From: an uncultured Ruminococcus sp.
Lineage (GTDB): Bacteria > Bacillota > Clostridia > Oscillospirales > Acutalibacteraceae
Assembly (NCBI GenBank): GCA_902799245.1
Contig: CADBZY010000001.1
Coordinates: 62,001-126,000, forward strand
Direction of reading: 5' to 3'
Length of the DNA: 64,000 bases
Positions within the stretch are counted from its first letter, which is position 1; every line of letters begins with the position of its first letter. The notes under the pieces were generated by a model. That model was not told the origin of the DNA, searched no databases, and was given only the letters and a program-made list of their open reading frames with translations. Both the position numbers and the translations under genes were made by a program. Shown here one piece after another: positions 59,172 through 64,000 of this stretch.

Positions 59172-60290
59172 TCACTTTTCAAATGGGAATTTATAGGAAA
59201 GGCCGCACTCGTCGCGCAGGGCGATGAATTCCTTCTGAATGGCTTCACCGACCGGAACGCCCTTGTCCTTGCGCTCCTGCCACGCCAAATATTCCTTTTC
59301 TCCGGCGGTGTAGATGCGCTCGGCGCCGGGCGCCTTTTCGGCTCCGCGAAGCTCGCGGCAGATTTCGCCCGCCGTATGCCTGAATGTGTCCAGACCCATG
59401 AAGAATTCGGGGTTGATGACGAAGAAGAAGTGTCCGAGACGGAACATCTTATTGCTGCCGTCGGGATTCTTGCCCGTGAGGTCTTTCATGAAGGGACCGC
59501 CCGCAAGCGCCGCCGAGAGTATTTCAACGATGGCGGTGAAGCCGTAGCCCTTGTAGCCGCCTGTTTCCTCGCCCATGCCGCCGAGAGGCAGCAGCGAGCA
59601 CTTTCCGGCGCGCATGTCCTTGAGAATCTGGGCGGAATCGGTCATCGTGCCGCCGTCCTCCGTGATGACAAGTCCCGCCGGGGTCGGCTTGCCGGAGCGC
59701 ATGTAATACTCGATCTTGCCGTTCTGGACGATGGAGGTCGCGCAGTCGAAATTGAAGGCGAATTCCTCGTCGGTGGGCAGCGAGAAGGTCATGGGATTGG
59801 TGCCCATCATAGGCTCCACGCCGAAGGTCGGCGCGACGGACGGACGAGCGTTGGTGCCGGTGATGCCGATCATTCCCGCCTTTTCCGCCATGCTCGTCCA
59901 ATAGCCGGCGATACCGTAGTGAGTGGAATTGAAAATGGTGCCGCCTGCCATGCCGTAGGTCTTGGCCTTTTCGATGAGCAGATTCATCATGCGGTAGCTG
60001 GCGACCATGCCCATGCCGTTGTTTGCGTCCATGACGACGGTAGTGGGCGTTTCCTTGACGATTTCGGTCTTGGTGACGGGAAGGAGCGTTCCCGCCTTGA
60101 TGCGGTCGAGATAGATGGGTTTGAAGCGGTTGCAGCCGTGGCTTTCAATGCCCCTGCGGTCGGATTCGAGCAGCACATCGGTGCAGATTTTCGCGTCCTC
60201 CTCCGGCACGCCGTAAGCCACGAACACATCCGTCATGAATTTCTCCGCAAGCTCCCAAGGAATATACGGTCTTGTTTCTATTTTTTTCAT
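59172..60290 (-). CDS. Ldh2-type malate/L-lactate (ureidoglycolate-type) dehydrogenase
   Basis: NAD(P)-dependent oxidoreductase of the Ldh2/MdhII family, 372 residues, unrelated to classical Rossmann lactate dehydrogenases. Landmarks: SDRRGIESHGCNRF with the conserved Ser/His, VVMDANNGMGMVAS, STHYGIAGYW, GITGTNARPSVAPTFG, NPMTFSLPT and MGEETGGYKGYGF. Members oxidise or reduce 2-hydroxy acids such as malate, lactate, ureidoglycolate or sulfolactate; which one cannot be told. ATG 60290 has GGAGG 9 bases upstream, and the TTG three codons earlier is rejected. It has its own promoter and terminator. Confidence 0.93.
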   Translation of the reverse strand: MKKIETRPYIPWELAEKFMTDVFVAYGVPEEDAKICTDVLLESDRRGIESHGCNRFKPIYLDRIKAGTLLPVTKTEIVKETPTTVVMDANNGMGMVASYRMMNLLIEKAKTYGMAGGTIFNSTHYGIAGYWTSMAEKAGMIGITGTNARPSVAPTFGVEPMMGTNPMTFSLPTDEEFAFNFDCATSIVQNGKIEYYMRSGKPTPAGLVITEDGGTMTDSAQILKDMRAGKCSLLPLGGMGEETGGYKGYGFTAIVEILSAALAGGPFMKDLTGKNPDGSNKMFRLGHFFFVINPEFFMGLDTFRHTAGEICRELRGAEKAPGAERIYTAGEKEYLAWQERKDKGVPVGEAIQKEFIALRDECGLSYKFPFEK

Positions 60291-60361
60291 AAAGAACAAC
60301 CTCCAGTATTGACTATAACCATAAAAATATTTATCATGACAAAAAATATTTGTACATTCTT

Positions 60362-60390
60362 ATTATAAATCAATTCTTTGTTAAAGTCAA
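60362..60390 (-). promoter_or_regulatory. Promoter of Ldh2-type gene
   Basis: Minus-strand TTGACT (60385-60390), 17-base spacer, TATAAT (60362-60367). Confidence 0.78.
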
Positions 60391-60423
60391 GAGAGAGGGG
60401 AAAGTTAGTGACTTTAATATTGT

Positions 60424-60476
60424 ATAATGAGTAATGAAGGAACAGAGCGCATTGAAATATGAATTCAGCGCAAGCG
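60424..60476 (+). repeat. Dispersed GCGCTC-heptad element, partial copy F at hen1 end
   Basis: On the plus strand: ATAATGA, GTAATGA, AGGAACA heptad-like units, then GAGCGCATTGAAATATG and AATTCAGCGCAAGCG. This aligns with the right half of copies A and B. It overlaps the last codons and the stop of hen1, which is on the other strand. Confidence 0.6.
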
Positions 60477-61748
60477 GTGGTCGGTGTGGCGAAGCTCGTC
60501 GTCGCCAAGCGATTTGTAATGCGCGTTGTATTCTCTGTTGGGCGTGGTGAGAATGACGGTTTTCGGTGCGGCAAATTCAAACACAACGCGCTCGAAGGCG
60601 GGAATTCTCATCGGCTCGATGTGTTCGATGACCTCCACCACACAGGCGCAGTCGTAGCCGGAAAAACGTTTGTCTCGGTAGATCAGCGACGCCTGCAGGA
60701 GCGTCAGCTTTTTTCTGCGGTATTCCGGCATACTGTCGGTTTTCAGTCGGGAAACGGCTTTTTCCAGCACGCTGACCGATACGTCGCAGGCGGCGACCGC
60801 TTTGATCTGCTTTTCTTCAAGAAGCATAGCTGTGAGTCGTCCTTCGCCGCAGCCGAGGTCGATAACCGATTCCGCGCCCGTGGCAAGCACAGCGTCCCGG
60901 ACGGTGTTCATGTGCATGGTGTTGAGGGATTCCTTTTTTCTTTCACGTTCGCGGACTTCGGGAGAAGAGTTTTCATTTGTGGTTTCCTGTTCGTTGTCCT
61001 CTGCCATTTCCTCCGCTTCGGCTTCCAGAAGGGCGTCAATGGCTTTGCGGGCGTAGCTTCGCCTGGCGCTGAGATAACGCGCGGCGATTTTTTCCTTGGC
61101 AGGGTGATCGGCCAGCCATCCCTCGCCGTGAGAGAGCAGTTTTTCTATTTCGCCCTCGTCGGTGTAGTAATGCTTCTGTTTGTCAAACACGGGAATGAGC
61201 ACATAGAGATGGTTGAGCAGCTCCGACAGCCTGAAGTTGCCGTGAATCGTCAGCGTGTTGTAGGGCGAATCTCCCCATTCGGGGAATTTTTCGTCGAGGA
61301 TTTCTCTTTTGGTGAAAACCTCATACCCAAGCGGCGCAAAAAGCTCTTTGGCAAGTTCGCCGCTGCCGTTGTCCTTGACATTGTAGACAACCGCCGTGAG
61401 GTCGAGCTTCTGTGCTGCCAGCTTCGGGCGTTTGTCGCACCGGCCGCCCATCGCTGTGCCGAAAAACCGGCTGATCGCGCTGCTCATGAAGGACGAAGCG
61501 ACATAGGGACGGTCGTTGACATAATCAAAAATGCCGCCGTCCCTCGAACCCTGTTTGCCTCTGGCAAGCACAATCGGGTCGATGTCAAGCAGCATCGCGG
61601 CAGTAGTGGATTCGTTGCTTACTTCTGGGTAAAAGACATAAGCCTTGCCCCAGGCAAGCTCGAATTGCTGTGCCCGATGCGGATTTTTATGAAGCAGATA
61701 GCCAAGATCCTGCGAATTTTCTCCTCGGTAGGTAAGGGTCAGTAACAT
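60465..61748 (-). CDS. hen1: 3' terminal RNA ribose 2'-O-methyltransferase Hen1, C-terminally shortened
   Basis: Bacterial Hen1 2'-O-methylates the 3' end at a repaired RNA break, normally with Pnkp, which heals and seals tRNAs cut by ribotoxins. The N-terminal Hen1-specific domain (1-230: LTLTYRGENSQDLGYLLHK, FYPEVSNESTTAAMLL) is complete. The methyltransferase has SAM motif VIDLGCGEGRL (295-305) and metal ligands Glu372, Glu375, His376 in VEVIEHIEP, with His residues in ELRHTDHRLR at the end. Family members continue some 35-50 residues past DHRFEW; here the frame stops at 427, exactly where repeat copy F begins. No pnkp gene is adjacent on either side. Function is therefore doubtful. Confidence 0.92.
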   Translation of the reverse strand: MLLTLTYRGENSQDLGYLLHKNPHRAQQFELAWGKAYVFYPEVSNESTTAAMLLDIDPIVLARGKQGSRDGGIFDYVNDRPYVASSFMSSAISRFFGTAMGGRCDKRPKLAAQKLDLTAVVYNVKDNGSGELAKELFAPLGYEVFTKREILDEKFPEWGDSPYNTLTIHGNFRLSELLNHLYVLIPVFDKQKHYYTDEGEIEKLLSHGEGWLADHPAKEKIAARYLSARRSYARKAIDALLEAEAEEMAEDNEQETTNENSSPEVRERERKKESLNTMHMNTVRDAVLATGAESVIDLGCGEGRLTAMLLEEKQIKAVAACDVSVSVLEKAVSRLKTDSMPEYRRKKLTLLQASLIYRDKRFSGYDCACVVEVIEHIEPMRIPAFERVVFEFAAPKTVILTTPNREYNAHYKSLGDDELRHTDHRLR

Positions 61749-61941
61749 GTATTCACCGCCTTAAATATTTGTTTATAATAATTTTATCACGGATTTCACA
61801 GAAATACAAGCGTTATTTCACACCAATAAGAATTGTAATAATATTAACAGAAAATCCATTATTATACGCAAATTTTAGGGTATAATATTTATATAATAGT
61901 AATAAAGCTATCACAATACAACATCAAAGGAGGCAATATTT

Positions 61942-63093
61942 ATGGCAAACAGAATCATTCTCAACACAGTATCCTTCCACGGCAAGGGCGCAATAGGGGA
62001 GATACCGGGCATTGCGATGACGAAGGGCTTTCAGCATGTTTTTGTCTGTTCCGACCCGGATCTTGTAAAATTCGGCGTTACCGCGAAGGTGACGGATCTG
62101 CTGGACGAAGCGGGTATTCCTTACACTGTCTATTCGGGCATCAAGCCCAATCCCACGGTTGAAAACGTGAAGGACGGCGTTAAGGCATTCCGGGATTGCG
62201 GTGCGGATTCCATTATCACCATAGGGGGCGGCTCGTCCATGGACACCGCCAAGGCGATTGGCGTTATCATCACCAATCCCGAATTTGAGGACGTGCGCTC
62301 GCTCGAAGGCGTCGCTCCCACAAAGAATCACGCTGTGCCGACAATCGCCGTTCCCACCACAGCCGGAACAGCCGCGGAGGTCACGATCAATTACGTTATC
62401 ACCGACACCGAGAAGGAACGCAAGTTCGTCTGTGTGGACGAGCATGACATTCCCGAATATGCCGTTGTCGATCCGGACATGATGTCGTCCATGCCCAAGG
62501 GGCTCACCGCCGCGACCGGAATGGACGCACTGACGCACGCCATTGAGGGCTACACGACCAAGGCGGCGTGGGAAATGACGGATATGTTCCATCTCGAAGC
62601 CATCCGCCTGATTGCAAAGCACCTGCGCGGCGCGGTGCAGAATATTCCCGAAGACCGCGAAGGCATGGCGCTGGCGCAGTACGTGGCAGGCATGGGATTC
62701 TCCAACGTCGGTTTAGGAATTGCCCATTCGATAGCCCACACACTCGGCGCGCATTATGACACGCCGCACGGCGTCGCCTGCGCGATGATGCTTCCCATCG
62801 TCATGGAATACAATCAGGAATGCACGGGCGAGAAGTACCGCGAGATTGCGCGGGCAATGGGCGTGAAGGGCGTCGATGAAATGACGGTCGAAGAGTACAG
62901 AAGGGCAGCGGTTGACGCTGTCAGACAGCTTTCGGCGGACGTCGGAATTCCCGAGAAGAACGAAAAGGTCAGAGAGGAAGATCTCGACTGTCTGGCGCAG
63001 GACGCGTATGACGACGCCTGCCGTCCGGGCAATCCGAGAGATACAAGTGTGGAAGAGCTGAAAGAGCTTTACCGCAGAATTATGGTTGGATAA
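61942..63093 (+). CDS. Iron-containing alcohol dehydrogenase
   Basis: Fe-dependent NAD(P)H alcohol dehydrogenase (group III), 383 residues. The nucleotide motif ITIGGGSSMDTAKAIG lies near residue 95. Iron ligands are recognisable: Asp and His in GLTAATGMDALTHAIEGY, His in GIAHSIAHTLGAHYDTPHG (two His). The C-terminal helical domain is complete. Likely reduces aldehydes to alcohols (ethanol, propanediol or butanol type) in fermentation; substrate is inference. CAAAGGAGG precedes ATG 61942. It is divergent from hen1. Confidence 0.96.
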   Translation: MANRIILNTVSFHGKGAIGEIPGIAMTKGFQHVFVCSDPDLVKFGVTAKVTDLLDEAGIPYTVYSGIKPNPTVENVKDGVKAFRDCGADSIITIGGGSSMDTAKAIGVIITNPEFEDVRSLEGVAPTKNHAVPTIAVPTTAGTAAEVTINYVITDTEKERKFVCVDEHDIPEYAVVDPDMMSSMPKGLTAATGMDALTHAIEGYTTKAAWEMTDMFHLEAIRLIAKHLRGAVQNIPEDREGMALAQYVAGMGFSNVGLGIAHSIAHTLGAHYDTPHGVACAMMLPIVMEYNQECTGEKYREIARAMGVKGVDEMTVEEYRRAAVDAVRQLSADVGIPEKNEKVREEDLDCLAQDAYDDACRPGNPRDTSVEELKELYRRIMVG

Positions 63094-63125
63094 TCTATTC
63101 AGTCAATAGAATGAGATGGTGAAAA

Positions 63126-63986
63126 ATGAAAAATAAAAAAACGTTTCTGCGCCTGATGGCCTCCATGCTCGCGTTAATGCTGTCACTTTCCGCAATGAGC
63201 GCCTGCGGGGATAAAGAGGACAGCACCGAGGATGAGGACGCGGCTGCCAGACTTCAGGCAATTCTCAGCGACCCGTGGTATTATACCGACGAAACGCCGG
63301 TGGAATTTGACCAGCCGGTGAGCAAGATGTTTAAAAAAGACGGCGGCTTTGAATACGAAAAATCCAAGGCGCAGAAAGTGTTCGGCGGCGACAAGGTCAA
63401 AGTCTCCAAGAGCGAACGCAACACGTTTGTCAAGGAAAACGGCACCGGCGTTTTTGACAAGGCCGCCGGTACAGGCGTGTTCTTAGTGAGCGATCCTGCG
63501 TTTTCGGGAATGAATCATCATGGATTCTACCTCGAGTACACATCTGATAAGGGCAAGAGCTGGAAAATCTGTGAAAGCGCGTATTATACCGATGCTTCTC
63601 CGCAGGAAATAAGAATCTCTGGGAAAAAAGTCTATATTTTTATGCGCTCTGAGCCGTCGAGCAAGTCTTACATTCTTTACTCCGACGATCTGTGTCAAAC
63701 CTTCCGCATTCGCGACGTCATCACGCTTCTGACGGATTACGCGGAGCTGATGTATTTCCATACCGGTGATATGGAAATCATCGACTTTAATGCCGAGGAT
63801 GGCTCCATGACACTCGGATGGTACGATTATGAATATGTGCAGGAAATGGGCGGCGATGCAGTCAGCTTCTTCCTGACCGCTAAATTCAACGGAACCCTCA
63901 CCGAAGGTGTCGTGGAGAGCGCCGATGACGATTACATAAGCAAAACGGCTGAAAAACTGGATAATGAAGGGGAATCGAACGGGTAG
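63126..63986 (+). CDS. Hypothetical lipoprotein
   Basis: A 286-residue predicted lipoprotein of unknown function. The signal peptide (KNKKTFLRLMASMLALMLSLSAMSA) ends in a lipobox with Cys at about residue 27 (MSAC). A short acidic linker (DKEDSTEDEDAAA) follows, then a mixed, mostly beta-rich domain (DPWYYTDETPVEFDQP, GVFLVSDPAFSGMNHHGFYL, KSWKICESAYYTD) and a polar tail. It lies 32 bases after the alcohol dehydrogenase. Beyond its stop only 14 bases of window remain. Confidence 0.82.
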   Translation: MKNKKTFLRLMASMLALMLSLSAMSACGDKEDSTEDEDAAARLQAILSDPWYYTDETPVEFDQPVSKMFKKDGGFEYEKSKAQKVFGGDKVKVSKSERNTFVKENGTGVFDKAAGTGVFLVSDPAFSGMNHHGFYLEYTSDKGKSWKICESAYYTDASPQEIRISGKKVYIFMRSEPSSKSYILYSDDLCQTFRIRDVITLLTDYAELMYFHTGDMEIIDFNAEDGSMTLGWYDYEYVQEMGGDAVSFFLTAKFNGTLTEGVVESADDDYISKTAEKLDNEGESNG

Positions 63987-64000
63987 TTCTTTACTTCTCC

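Noticed and set aside
59376..60368. A 330-codon plus-strand open frame opposite the Ldh2-type gene
   Set aside because: His/Gly-rich translation typical of an antisense shadow; the Ldh2-type enzyme on the minus strand has all family motifs.
60459..61745. A 428-codon open frame on the plus strand opposite hen1
   Set aside because: It mirrors hen1 codon for codon, lacks a ribosome site and any recognisable domain, while the minus-strand frame matches Hen1 throughout.

Overview
The window reads as chromosomal DNA of an anaerobic, low-to-moderate GC clostridial bacterium, most likely an Oscillospiraceae/Ruminococcaceae-type gut or rumen organism. Evidence: a rplS-lepB-rbgA-rnhB locus, an hrcA-grpE-dnaK-dnaJ operon under a perfect CIRCE element, a SAM-I riboswitch for metK, anaerobic NrdG, flavodiiron protein with a high-molecular-weight rubredoxin (a strict-anaerobe O2/NO defence pair), iron-dependent alcohol dehydrogenase, strong Shine-Dalgarno sites and frequent TTG starts. 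Promoters of the TTGACA-17-TATAAT type are easy to see. No rRNA, tRNA, CRISPR array or prophage was recognised; the only mobile-type gene is an Rpn/YhgA-like nuclease.

Layout. 1-4.9 kb: 3' end of a GH13 amylase, then fprA, a Crp/Fnr-type regulator and a divergent flavin reductase-rubredoxin, then a sugar O-acetyltransferase. 4.9-10.3 kb: a damaged region with a MATE transporter lacking its middle, an AraC sensor domain fused in frame to a sugar-binding protein that has lost its signal peptide, and the intact ATPase and permease of that multiple-sugar ABC importer. 10.4-12.1 kb: three DUF4190-type membrane proteins. 12.3-18.5 kb: yebC, rplS, lepB, rbgA, rnhB, a dipeptidase and argJ. 18.7-25.5 kb (minus): recA-recX, prmC, DUF1385, and a two-component system with a GyrI-like gene between its partners. 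25.6-30.4 kb: FG-GAP lipoprotein, purine permease, and a two-gene SUF-like (SMS-type) Fe-S assembly system. 30.5-38.6 kb: SAM riboswitch-metK, a cell-wall group (LD-carboxypeptidase, a beta-lactamase-fold protein lacking all catalytic motifs, YkuD L,D-transpeptidase), nrdG and the Rpn nuclease. 38.8-44.0 kb: the heat-shock operon. 44.2-49 kb: tldE/tldD and an ABC-2 exporter. 49.3-54 kb: metY and cysK (sulfur assimilation) around a TMEM43-family protein. 54.1-58.9 kb: tcdA and the YhaN/YhaO ATPase-nuclease pair. 59-64 kb: Ldh2-type dehydrogenase, a solitary C-terminally shortened Hen1 RNA methyltransferase, Fe-alcohol dehydrogenase and a lipoprotein.

The most unusual signal is not a gene. A dispersed intergenic element occurs in about six copies, made of a GCGCTC-type start, 7-bp tandem repeats (GTGAATA-like) and a GGAGCGC/GCGC hairpin. 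Four copies begin directly after a stop codon, one separates the SAM riboswitch from metK, and one abuts the truncated end of hen1. Related GGTTGAA/TTCACCC heptad arrays follow the amylase, fprA and argJ and lie before dnaJ. Other leads are candidate operators around the FprA/Hrb regulator, at cysK and at a lipoprotein promoter, a short upstream reading frame before metY, and the AraC/sugar-binding-protein fusion.
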